Assembly (NCBI GenBank): GCA_021782195.1
Contig: JAJXVI010000122.1
Location: 1-7,040 of the forward strand
DNA: 7,040 nt
Direction: 5' to 3'
Source: a bacterium
Lineage (GTDB): Bacteria > Vulcanimicrobiota > Xenobia > RGZZ01
Shown: positions 1 to 6,085 of the stretch, piece by piece
Layout of the letters: each line of letters begins with the position of its first letter
How positions within the stretch are numbered: position 1 is the first letter of the stretch
Program-made: the position numbers and the translations under genes
The notes under the pieces: generated by a model
What the model was told of the DNA's origin: nothing
Databases searched by the model: none
Seen by the model: only the letters and a program-made list of their open reading frames with translations

Positions 1-1148
1 CGGGGAAGCTGCGGGTGAAGGATCAGCATCTCAGCCACCTTCTCGGGCTCGATCGGCGAATGGTATTGCCGGCGATACGTTTCATAGGCGCCCACGGACT
101 TCAGCACGGCCATCCACCGATGGCTGTCGCCTCCCTCGGCGTTTGGCGGCACTTCAACAAGATTCTGGTACTGAACGTCGACCAGCCGCGCAGTCATCTC
201 CGCCCGCTCCAGGAACCAGCCGATTTTCAGGAACTGCCAGCCTTCATCATGCGGAAGAGTGGCTTCCGCCACGCCGTGGAATCGATGGCTTGCAAATTTG
301 ACCGACTCGCAAAAGCGGTGAGGGCCCGCCGCCATCTCCACGTGCGGGGCCGGTGGAGGCACCACCGGCAGGACCAGAGCGCCGTGCTCGCTCCTCGCCG
401 TCCCCGCGAGGCCCAGAAGTTCACGCACCTGCGCAAGCGTCGCAGGGCGGCGTGAGGGCTCGACGTCGAGTAACTGCTCGATGACCATCTCCGTGCGCAG
501 GGAGATGGCTCGATTCACGTCGTGAAGAGGAAGAAGAGGAGACGCCCCACCCAGCAAACGCGCCTCGGGATCGGCCACACGCACGCGACTGGCAGCAAAA
601 TACAGAACAGCCCCAAGTCCGTAGAAGTCGACCCGAACGTCGAGCCCGCGCCCGCGCGACAGCAAGCGCAATGTTCGCGCAGCCGCAAGCTCCACCAGCG
701 TAAAACGCCCATCGGGTCGCAGCACGACCGTGTCCGGCGCAAACGCGCCCGCAATCAGGCCACAACGGTGCAGTTCCGCGAGAACGTCGCAGAGCGAACC
801 GGCCCACTTCAGCAGGACGTCCTCGGATGGAAGTTCGGTGCGGGTCGAAAGGTAGCTCTCGAGCGTCGGAAGATCCACGACGGGCACGGCCATGTAGAGC
901 TGATCCCCTTCGATCCACATGGCTTCAAGCGGCAACAGTGCTTCCGGACTGACAGATCGAACGGTCGCCACCAGGTTTCCCACCGCCTCGGGCGCAACAT
1001 GAGGCGCCCGTCCGTGGCGCAACCACACGCGATGGCCATCGTAGAGCGATTCTGCGAGCAGGCGCGCGTGGTCTGCGGCTTCCTGCAGGGCCGCGACGAC
1101 ACGCCAGCGCCCCCCCACAATTGTTCCGACAGGCAGGGCCCTCACCAT
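1..1148 (-). CDS. Pseudokinase-like domain fused to the C-terminal half of an alpha-E (DUF403) domain, 3'-truncated by the window
   Basis: An uninterrupted frame of 382 codons runs off the left edge, so the C-terminus is missing. Residues 8-15 (TIVGGRWR) resemble the start of bacterial Ser/Thr kinase domains. Residues 174-184 (DFYGLGAVLYF) match the kinase helix-F motif, and 219-245 end with the usual RRP-containing C-lobe helix. The catalytic residues are lost. The glycine loop is degenerate, no VAIK lysine is visible, the HRD-to-Asn stretch reads AGAFAPDT (133-140), and VEL (152-154) stands where DFG should be. A Pro-rich linker (258-276) leads to 279-382, which matches the second half of alpha-E proteins: an SHRFHGV..AT segment, EGW (302-304), FLERAEMTARLVDV (312-325), a W..VLKSVGAYETYRR block (345-360) and a P.KVAEMLIL block. 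Alpha-E proteins are typically encoded beside ATP-grasp ligase and transglutaminase-like genes, and their biochemical role is poorly known. The likely role here is as a non-catalytic binding or scaffold protein (inference). ATG at 1148 is chosen because kinase similarity begins soon after; GGTGA lies 4 nt upstream. GTG at 1145 is an alternative. Confidence 0.8.
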   Translation of the reverse strand, partial: MVRALPVGTIVGGRWRVVAALQEAADHARLLAESLYDGHRVWLRHGRAPHVAPEAVGNLVATVRSVSPEALLPLEAMWIEGDQLYMAVPVVDLPTLESYLSTRTELPSEDVLLKWAGSLCDVLAELHRCGLIAGAFAPDTVVLRPDGRFTLVELAAARTLRLLSRGRGLDVRVDFYGLGAVLYFAASRVRVADPEARLLGGASPLLPLHDVNRAISLRTEMVIEQLLDVEPSRRPATLAQVRELLGLAGTARSEHGALVLPVVPPPAPHVEMAAGPHRFCESVKFASHRFHGVAEATLPHDEGWQFLKIGWFLERAEMTARLVDVQYQNLVEVPPNAEGGDSHRWMAVLKSVGAYETYRRQYHSPIEPEKVAEMLILHPQLP

Positions 1149-1169
1149 CGCGTCACCGAAGAGAGGAGC

Positions 1170-1598
1170 ATGCGCGCTCTCTCCACCGCTCTGGTCGGCG
1201 GACTGGCCGGCCTGCTCGTCGCTCCGCCGGCCTCGCAAACCGCCTTCGAACTCACGCGTTCGAATCCGAACCCGTCGGGGATTGGCTGGATTGGGATCTT
1301 CATCACGGGAATGGGCGTTGCCTGGTTCCTCTGCCGCAGGATGAACTCGCACCGTCCCAGACCACAGTTCATGGTCGTGCGCGGCCGTTTCCACTGTCCG
1401 GACTGCCAGGGGTCGCTCGACCTCGACGACCGCCACTGCGGACATTGCGGAAAGCCCGTTACAATGTCCAAAAAGCGGGTAAGGTGTCGAAAGTGCCGCG
1501 CGCGCAACTGGGAGGACGACCGCTTCTGCCGACAATGCGGCAATCCCACGTCGGAAGGTGCAACCACACCGACCGACGATCGGAACGTCCCGTCCTGA
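1170..1598 (+). CDS. Small membrane-anchored protein with two zinc ribbons
   Basis: This 142-residue protein was not recognised as a named family. A hydrophobic N-terminus (4-18) could be a signal peptide or a first membrane segment. A second hydrophobic stretch (37-54) ends in CRR and so probably has the following domain on the cytoplasmic side. Residues 76-94 form one Cys4 knuckle pair (CPDC, then CGHCG), and residues 106-124 form a second (CRKC, then CRQCG), separated by a basic segment (SKKR). The tail from about 127 is polar and probably disordered. Double zinc ribbons of this kind usually mediate protein or nucleic-acid contacts; no enzyme function can be assigned. ATG at 1170 follows a purine-rich GAGAGGAG at close spacing, and no earlier in-frame start lies nearby. 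The frame stays open far upstream, but that part is antisense to the pseudokinase gene. The gene is divergent from that gene with a 21-bp gap and ends 13 bp before the korB stop codon. Confidence 0.75.
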   Translation: MRALSTALVGGLAGLLVAPPASQTAFELTRSNPNPSGIGWIGIFITGMGVAWFLCRRMNSHRPRPQFMVVRGRFHCPDCQGSLDLDDRHCGHCGKPVTMSKKRVRCRKCRARNWEDDRFCRQCGNPTSEGATTPTDDRNVPS

Positions 1599-1608
1599 AA
1601 GGTTCCAT

Positions 1609-1621
1609 CCTTCACGGAAGG
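1609..1621. terminator. Short hairpin at the convergent korB / zinc-ribbon gene junction
   Basis: CCTTC-ACG-GAAGG is a perfect 5-bp stem with a 3-base loop that includes the korB stop codon. It lies just after the stop codon of the convergent zinc-ribbon gene. No T-run follows on either strand, so intrinsic termination is doubtful; it is listed only as the best candidate in a 13-bp convergent junction. Confidence 0.2.
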
Positions 1622-2466
1622 GGCACTCCCGCGGCCACCACGCGGGCACGGTCGGCGCGGGCACGGACCAGCAGTTCCTGATAAGCCTCGCCATACTCCG
1701 TACGCTCGACGTCGTGAAGTACCCCTCGTGGCATCTTGTCGATGCGGCGCTCTGGGGCAAGCGTGACGGGAGCAGTCGATTCCTTCATCCACCGGAGCAT
1801 CTCGACCGCCGTCTTCATGCCGGTCATCTTGCCATAATAGGTATGGCAGTTGCTCAGCACCTCCACGACGGAGAACGTCTTGCGGCCGAGTGCCCGTGCG
1901 ATGATCCGCTGCATTTCCATCACATGATAGACCGTCGTGCGCGCAACGAACGGGGCGCCGGCCGCGACCGCCAGGGCAGGAATGTCAAGCACGGGCTCAA
2001 TCGTGCCATAAGCCGACGTATAACTCGGGTCGCCGGTCGGCGTGGTTGGAGAAAACTGTCCTCCGGTCATGCCGTAGGTCATGTTGTTCACCACGATCGC
2101 ACACATGTCCAGGTTGCGACGCGAGGCGTGAATGAAGTGGTTTCCGCCAATGGCGACAGCGTCTCCGTCACCCATGACCACGATGAGCTTCATGTTCGGG
2201 CGCGCAAGTTTCAGGCCAGTCGCCACCGCCAGGGCGCGCCCGTGCGTAACGTGCATCGAAGCAAAGTCGACATACACGGGCATGCGACCTGAGCAGCCGA
2301 TTCCGCTGACCATCGCGACCTCGGACGGGTCGATCCCCAGGCTGTCAAGGGCACGAACGATGGCACCGAGAATGATGCCGATGCCGCACCCCTCGCACCA
2401 GACGGTGGGAAACGCCTTGTTGGGACGAAGGTACTTCAAGAAAATCGGTGCGGTGCGTTCGTTCAC
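1612..2466 (-). CDS. korB: 2-oxoacid (2-oxoglutarate-type):ferredoxin oxidoreductase, beta subunit
   Basis: This 284-residue subunit binds thiamine diphosphate and the proximal [4Fe-4S] cluster. The complex oxidatively decarboxylates a 2-oxoacid with CoA and passes electrons to ferredoxin in the cytoplasm. Visible signatures are WCEGCG (23-28), GIGCSGR (55-61), GDGDAVAIGGNH (99-110), and NN..YGMTGGQ.SPTT (127-142). Cys24, Cys27, Cys58 and Cys207 (in SNCHTYYG) correspond to the four expected cluster ligands, so the subunit looks intact. The length is normal for a free KorB. The start is GTG at 2466, overlapping the korA stop as GTGA, with AGGGAG just upstream; this implies translational coupling to korA. 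Overall motifs favour the KorB branch over pyruvate-specific PorB, but substrate specificity cannot be proven from sequence alone. No korC follows: the next gene is convergent, with its stop 13 bp away. Confidence 0.93.
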   Translation of the reverse strand: MNERTAPIFLKYLRPNKAFPTVWCEGCGIGIILGAIVRALDSLGIDPSEVAMVSGIGCSGRMPVYVDFASMHVTHGRALAVATGLKLARPNMKLIVVMGDGDAVAIGGNHFIHASRRNLDMCAIVVNNMTYGMTGGQFSPTTPTGDPSYTSAYGTIEPVLDIPALAVAAGAPFVARTTVYHVMEMQRIIARALGRKTFSVVEVLSNCHTYYGKMTGMKTAVEMLRWMKESTAPVTLAPERRIDKMPRGVLHDVERTEYGEAYQELLVRARADRARVVAAGVPLP

Positions 2467-3707
2467 GACAACTCCCTGGCGGCCGCCAGCACGTGCGCCG
2501 GCGTGATCATCTCCCCGTCGTACCTCAACACGCCGCGCACCCGTGAACGTCCCGCGGCAAGTCGCTCGATCTCGCGGGTCATCTGGCCACGATTCATCTC
2601 GACGACCAGGACGTTCGGAACGCGGCCCAGCAGGTCACCCATGAATCGCTCGTGCAATGGCCAGACGGTTTTCAGGCGCAACACGGCCGTGCGCGCGCGC
2701 TCGCGTGGAACGGCCACGGCGGCCCGCGCGCTGCAGCCGTAGGAAACCAGCAGAAGGTCGCAACGCGGCACGGCTTCCAGTCCAGCTTGCGCGTTGGACG
2801 AGTCGTAAACCTCACCGTCGACGAGCAGTTCCCACGAACAGATGAGATCCAGGTTCTGCTCTATCTTGCGAAACACCCGATGCATCCAGGCGTCGATCAC
2901 CGGCGGAGAGTCGGTCGGAAACCCATCCTGATCATGAAATAGACCGGTCACGTGATAGCGATACCCGCCCTCGCCGAAAGTCGCCATCGGTGGAACCTGG
3001 TCAGGCGTCTCCGCGTATGCGACGTAGTCCTCAGGCGGATTCAGCGGGCGGGGCCGATTCCACACGTCAAGCGTCCCCGGTGGGGGCAACTCCACTTTCT
3101 CACGCATGTGGGCGACCATCTCGTCGGCCAGTAGCACCACGGGCGTCCGGAAACGTTCACTGAGATTGAAGGCACGCACCGTCAGCGACAGCATCTCGGC
3201 GACCGACGAGGGAGACAGCACAATGATCGGATGATCTCCATGCGTACCCCAGACGGCCTGCATGAGGTCACCCTGGGAAGGTCGGGTGGGCTGACCGGTG
3301 CTGGGGCCCATCCGCTGCACGTTCACGAGAACGAGCGGCGTCTCGGTCATGCAGGCAAGGCCCAGGTTCTCCTGGCACAGGGAGAAGCCGGGGCCACTGG
3401 TGGCGGTCATGGCCTTCAAGCCTCCGTACGATGCCCCGATACAGGCGGCGAGGCTCGCGATCTCGTCCTCCATCTGGATGAACACGCCGCCCTCCTGCGG
3501 CAGACGCCAGGAGAGAAACTCCGCAATCTCTGTGGAAGGCGTGATGGGATAGCCTCCGTAAAAACCGAGCCCGGCCATGATCGCGCCTTCCGCGCAAGCG
3601 CGATTGCCATCCCAGAAGCGCACGTTCGACTCGGGCGCGAGGCGAGGGTCAGTTGCACGCGGCGCCGGCTCCGAAGAGGTCGGATCGCTCATTGGCACGG
3701 CGTTCAT
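2463..3707 (-). CDS. korA: 2-oxoacid (2-oxoglutarate-type):ferredoxin oxidoreductase, alpha subunit
   Basis: This 414-residue alpha subunit carries the pyrimidine-binding and transketolase-C-like domains that complete the thiamine-diphosphate site with KorB. Signatures include FWDGNRACAEGA (31-42), GYPITPSTEIAEF (52-64), TSGPGFSL (103-110), RMGPSTGQPTRPSQGDL (132-148) and, near the C-terminus, VVEMNRGQMTREIERL, which is typical of the last domain. There is no N-terminal gamma domain; two-subunit KorA proteins that carry one are about 600 residues. This subunit therefore belongs to a multi-subunit enzyme of the KorDABC type. ATG at 3707 overlaps the korD stop as ATGA. The second ATG, at 3692, would give 409 residues and is nearly as plausible, since AGAAAGG sits directly against the first ATG and about 14 nt from the second. 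The longer frame from 3755 would run inside korD and is rejected. Substrate assignment to 2-oxoglutarate is by family resemblance. Confidence 0.93.
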   Translation of the reverse strand: MNAVPMSDPTSSEPAPRATDPRLAPESNVRFWDGNRACAEGAIMAGLGFYGGYPITPSTEIAEFLSWRLPQEGGVFIQMEDEIASLAACIGASYGGLKAMTATSGPGFSLCQENLGLACMTETPLVLVNVQRMGPSTGQPTRPSQGDLMQAVWGTHGDHPIIVLSPSSVAEMLSLTVRAFNLSERFRTPVVLLADEMVAHMREKVELPPPGTLDVWNRPRPLNPPEDYVAYAETPDQVPPMATFGEGGYRYHVTGLFHDQDGFPTDSPPVIDAWMHRVFRKIEQNLDLICSWELLVDGEVYDSSNAQAGLEAVPRCDLLLVSYGCSARAAVAVPRERARTAVLRLKTVWPLHERFMGDLLGRVPNVLVVEMNRGQMTREIERLAAGRSRVRGVLRYDGEMITPAHVLAAARELS

Positions 3708-3940
3708 CCTTTCTGCCAGCGCAACTGCAGCACCACGATGGCGAAGTCCGGACACAGGTACTCACACATGCCGCAACTCGTGCAGGCATCGGAATCGACG
3801 AGACGTGGCACGGGGCCAGACATCTCCAGGCAATCTGGCGGGCATACGTCAACGCAGATGGCGCATCCCTTGCACCACGGATCGTAGACCAGAATCCGCT
3901 CATCCGAGTCTGTCCGGGCCTGTTCGACCAGGGCCAGCAC
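3704..3940 (-). CDS. korD: Ferredoxin-type delta subunit of 2-oxoacid:ferredoxin oxidoreductase, 2x[4Fe-4S]
   Basis: A 78-residue protein with two classical cluster motifs: CKGCAICVDVCPPDC (23-37) and CTSCGMCEYLCP (53-64). It would carry two [4Fe-4S] clusters and relay electrons from the KorAB active site to soluble ferredoxin. The Trp-Cys-Lys-Gly-Cys start of the first motif is typical of KorD/PorD subunits rather than free ferredoxins, and its position as first gene of the korDAB operon supports this. The start is GTG at 3940. Upstream the frame stays open to a TAG at 3998-4000 but contains no other usual start codon, and only a weak AGG lies next to the GTG, so initiation is likely inefficient or the true start is uncertain. 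The stop overlaps the korA ATG. The operon promoter should lie in the 288-bp gap upstream; TAGAAT (minus strand, 4000-3995) is a possible -10 element without a good -35. Confidence 0.88.
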   Translation of the reverse strand: MLALVEQARTDSDERILVYDPWCKGCAICVDVCPPDCLEMSGPVPRLVDSDACTSCGMCEYLCPDFAIVVLQLRWQKG

Positions 3941-4228
3941 CTGTCGAGGCGTGGACGACGATGAAAAGCTGCTTTCCGCCCTAACAACCCACGTATTCTA
4001 CCGATCTTGCCACGCCCCTCCCAGGAGTCGAAGACTCGAAGCCGGCGCGAGCGAGCCGGGCGCAACGGAATCTCGGGGGGGCACGCAAGAGAAATGCGTG
4101 GAAAAGTCGCACCGACCGTCCTGCGTGGGGAAGCAAACGTGGCCGCCAGGCCATTGAGGGCAGCGAGGTGTGGGGGGCAGGGAAACGGTCGCCGCGTGCT
4201 CAGCAGAAGCGAGCGTTCACGGGCGTCA
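3941..4228. promoter_or_regulatory. Non-coding gap upstream of korD with three inverted repeats
   Basis: No convincing gene lies here. It is the 5' region of the kor operon and the 3' flank of the CRP-like gene. It contains GAGTC-GAA-GACTC (4025-4037), CCGGC-N8-GCCGG (4042-4059) and CACGCA-N7-TGCGTG (4082-4100), plus an extra TGCGTG at 4122-4127. A possible -10 element, TAGAAT, lies on the minus strand at 4000-3995; the hexamer 17 bp upstream does not resemble TTGACA. No canonical CRP (TGTGA-N6-TCACA) or FNR (TTGAT-N4-ATCAA) box was found. The role as operator and promoter region is inferred. Confidence 0.35.
4082..4100. repeat. Perfect 19-bp inverted repeat, candidate operator upstream of korD
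   Basis: The arms CACGCA and TGCGTG are exact reverse complements separated by seven A-rich bases. A further half-site, TGCGTG, lies 27 bp away at 4122-4127. The size and symmetry fit a dimeric helix-turn-helix regulator. No T-tract follows on the minus strand, so it is not a convincing intrinsic terminator of the CRP-like gene. Chance occurrence is not excluded. Confidence 0.3.
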
Positions 4229-4939
4229 TCAGTACATCAGAGGGGTGGGACGCGCGGCCAGTTGCGCGGGGTCGTGGACGAGCAGATGCTGATCACGCCA
4301 GGTGAGTAGACCGTCGCTCTCCAGCATTCCCACAATCCGCTCCACCGGCTCCAGGCGTGCCGCCACCATGGTTGCCAGGGTCGCAACGGTGATCGGATGC
4401 TCGACAACCACGCCTTGTTCACATTCGGTGCCGTGCTCTGCAGCAAGACGGGCAATCTGATGGACCACCCGACCGAACAGGTCGAGCTGGGCGATTTCCC
4501 CGAGTTGCTCGGTGGTCTCTCGCAGGCGCAGGGCAAGGCACTCCAGCAGAAGCAGTGCGATGTCAGGCTCTCTGCGCAACAAAGCAAGAAACGGGGCACG
4601 TTCCAGCGCGATGAGGGTGCAATCCTCCAGGGTGGTCACGGTCGCCGAACGTGGATGCCCATCAAGGATGGCCAGTTCCCCCAGAACCTGCCCGTCGGTC
4701 AAAACGGCCACGCAAAGATCTGGAGCCTCGGGAACGCTCCTCCGGGTCACGCTCAATGAACCGTGGACCAGCACCAGCAGTTCAGACCCGGCTTCCCCCT
4801 GGCGAAACAGGAGTGTGGCGGCGGGTTCGATTCGCGCCCGCGCGATGCGGGCCAATCGTTGCAATCCCACGTCGGAAAGACGACGAAACATCGGTATGGC
4901 ACCCAGTTCCGCGAGCATGCGTTCAGGATTGACAGGCAC
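4229..4939 (-). CDS. CRP/FNR-family transcriptional regulator with cyclic-nucleotide-binding domain
   Basis: A 236-residue regulator, close to the usual family length. The N-terminal beta-roll (about 15-115) contains the cyclic-nucleotide signature GQVLGELAILDGHPRSATV (83-101). The Glu of GEL and the Arg-Ser pair (97-98) that contact ribose and phosphate in CRP are kept, so cAMP, cGMP or a related ligand may bind. A dimerisation helix (about 121-160) precedes a winged-helix DNA-binding domain; ITVATLATMVAARLEPVERI (193-212) is the helix-turn-helix, and a DGLL wing follows. FNR-type N-terminal iron-sulfur cysteines are absent. GTG at 4939 is chosen because an AAAGGGGGGA ribosome-binding site lies immediately upstream. 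GTG at 4957 would add six residues (242 aa) and has a more distant AGGAG. The gene lies about 75 bp downstream of the alpha/beta hydrolase on the same strand, possibly one transcript, and upstream of korDAB. The DNA target and ligand are unknown. Confidence 0.87.
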   Translation of the reverse strand: MPVNPERMLAELGAIPMFRRLSDVGLQRLARIARARIEPAATLLFRQGEAGSELLVLVHGSLSVTRRSVPEAPDLCVAVLTDGQVLGELAILDGHPRSATVTTLEDCTLIALERAPFLALLRREPDIALLLLECLALRLRETTEQLGEIAQLDLFGRVVHQIARLAAEHGTECEQGVVVEHPITVATLATMVAARLEPVERIVGMLESDGLLTWRDQHLLVHDPAQLAARPTPLMY

Positions 4940-5014
4940 ATTCCCCCCTTTCACCACGAGCGCTCAGGCTCCTTCCTGCGAACAGGCGCGGACAAAAGAC
5001 GCGCGAGGACAGGT

Positions 5015-5845
5015 TCAGCTCGAACGGAGAAAATCCACGAGTGCCGCATTGACCGCAACAGGAGACTCGACGTGCGGCCAGTGCCCGGCATCGTCAAGAC
5101 GAACAATCGAGAGCGGATCCACGACGGACCGATGCGCGTCGAGCATTTCCGAGTCGAGCATCCTGTCCTGCAGGCCCCAGACAATCAACGTGGGCACTCG
5201 AATCGGTCGCGTCAGGCGAGGTGGCGTGCGCAACGCCGCGCGAAAGTGATTCACGGCGGAAATTCCGGCGCGGGGCTTGCGCATTGCATTCACGAAGCCC
5301 TCAACCTCTGCGTCCGTGAAGCCGGTTTGAGCGGCAAGCCGGGGGTTGGCGCGCAGGGAGGCCTCGATAAAGCGGGGGCACGACGCCAGACGCTCTCCCA
5401 AGAACGGAACCTGGAACACAAGGAACGGCCACATCCGGCGCAAAGTTTGAATCGACCGGAACTGGTGTGCCAGCATTCGCGGGTGCGGACCGTTCAGGAC
5501 CACCAGTCGCCGGACCAGATCCGGGAAAGCACCTGCCACACACCACGCCACGATCGCGCCCCAGTCGTGACCGACCACGCTGGCCTCACGTACACCCATT
5601 GCGTTCAAGAGACCCACCACATCCCCCACGAGGCAGCCCGATTCATAGTTCGCCACTCCGTGTGGCTTTTCCGACAGGTGGAATCCCCGCAAATCCGGGG
5701 CAACCACGCGATAACCGGCTTCCACGAGCGGCCGAACCTGGTGACGCCATCCTTGCGAGTTGCTCGGGAATCCGTGCAACAGCAACACTGCAGGGCCCTC
5801 CCCGGCGGTAACGACGTGTAGCCGCACCTGCCCCGTGTCCACCAT
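5015..5845 (-). CDS. Alpha/beta-fold hydrolase, epoxide hydrolase/EPHX4-like group
   Basis: A 276-residue cytoplasmic alpha/beta hydrolase with no signal peptide. Visible elements are the oxyanion motif HGFP (24-27), the nucleophile elbow GHDWG (92-96) with Asp94 as nucleophile, a cap domain from about 119 to 205, the acid Asp227 in WGLQDRM, and the base His255 in AGHWPH. An Asp nucleophile followed by Trp is typical of epoxide hydrolases and haloalkane dehalogenases. The cap stretches FLVFQVP (141-147) and NHFR (199-202) align with EPHX-type enzymes. However, the two positions that hold ring-opening tyrosines in epoxide hydrolases appear to be Val143 and Phe201, and Phe26 stands where dehalogenases of the DhaA type have Asn. 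Reaction and substrate therefore stay open. ATG at 5845 is preceded by GAGGAA at ideal spacing. The open frame extends to 6025, but that extra N-terminus is low-complexity, unlike the family, and is rejected. The gene is divergent from cinA. Confidence 0.88.
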   Translation of the reverse strand: MVDTGQVRLHVVTAGEGPAVLLLHGFPSNSQGWRHQVRPLVEAGYRVVAPDLRGFHLSEKPHGVANYESGCLVGDVVGLLNAMGVREASVVGHDWGAIVAWCVAGAFPDLVRRLVVLNGPHPRMLAHQFRSIQTLRRMWPFLVFQVPFLGERLASCPRFIEASLRANPRLAAQTGFTDAEVEGFVNAMRKPRAGISAVNHFRAALRTPPRLTRPIRVPTLIVWGLQDRMLDSEMLDAHRSVVDPLSIVRLDDAGHWPHVESPVAVNAALVDFLRSS

Positions 5846-6085
5846 GCGTTCCTCAATCAACCGTGCTGTCTCCCTCCGGGTAGTGTCCGGGTCGCGTCGG
5901 TGTGCCTGCTTGCTCACCGGGTAAATCGAGTCTTCCCAGGGGCCACGGCCACCGCCCCCTCTGTTGTCTGCCTGACGCCTGGAATCCTCGTAGGTGAAGA
6001 GACACTTCCGAGAACGTTGAGGCACAGGGCCCGAGAGGGAAGGAACTTGAAAGGGGTTGGCCCCGACGGTTCAGAAGGGGGCCCC
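5846..6085. promoter_or_regulatory. Divergent intergenic region between the hydrolase gene and cinA
   Basis: These 240 bases must carry the promoters for both flanking genes. No clear sigma-70 pair was found. TTGAAA (6047-6052, plus) resembles a -35 element but has no matching -10. Close to cinA, GGGG-TTGG-CCCC (6053-6064) and GGGGGCCCC (6077-6085) could form small G/C hairpins around the cinA ribosome-binding site. GAGGAA (minus, 5854-5849) is the ribosome-binding site that fixes the hydrolase start. Confidence 0.35.

Noticed and set aside
320..415. Possible frameshift or assembly join between the kinase-like and alpha-E parts
   Set aside because: The frame is continuous and the joint is a normal Pro/Ala-rich linker, so a real fusion is the simpler reading. 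Raw reads would be needed to exclude a chimera.
227..1120. Other open frames on the minus strand inside the first 1.1 kb
   Set aside because: They lie out of frame with the kinase/alpha-E reading frame. Their Arg/Cys-rich translations are typical of GC-rich shadow frames.
522..1169. Long open frame on the plus strand running into the zinc-ribbon gene
   Set aside because: It is antisense to the pseudokinase gene. The translation is Arg/Gln/His-rich without recognisable domains, and the zinc-ribbon protein has its own ATG with a purine-rich leader at 1170.
3708..3755. Upstream extension of KorA by 16 residues
   Set aside because: It would lie inside korD in another frame. The ATGA overlap start at 3707 matches the compact operon and family N-termini.
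2132..3984. Several plus-strand open frames opposite korA, korB and korD
   Set aside because: They are mirror frames of strongly conserved genes and show no recognisable domains.
4397..5821. Plus-strand open frames opposite the CRP-like and hydrolase genes, up to 352 codons
   Set aside because: They are antisense to clearly recognised proteins. Composition is rich in Arg, His and Gln, and there are no domain motifs.
5846..6025. 60-residue N-terminal extension of the alpha/beta hydrolase
   Set aside because: The extension is Arg/Gly-rich without family similarity, whereas ATG at 5845 has a strong GAGGAA site and gives the expected length.
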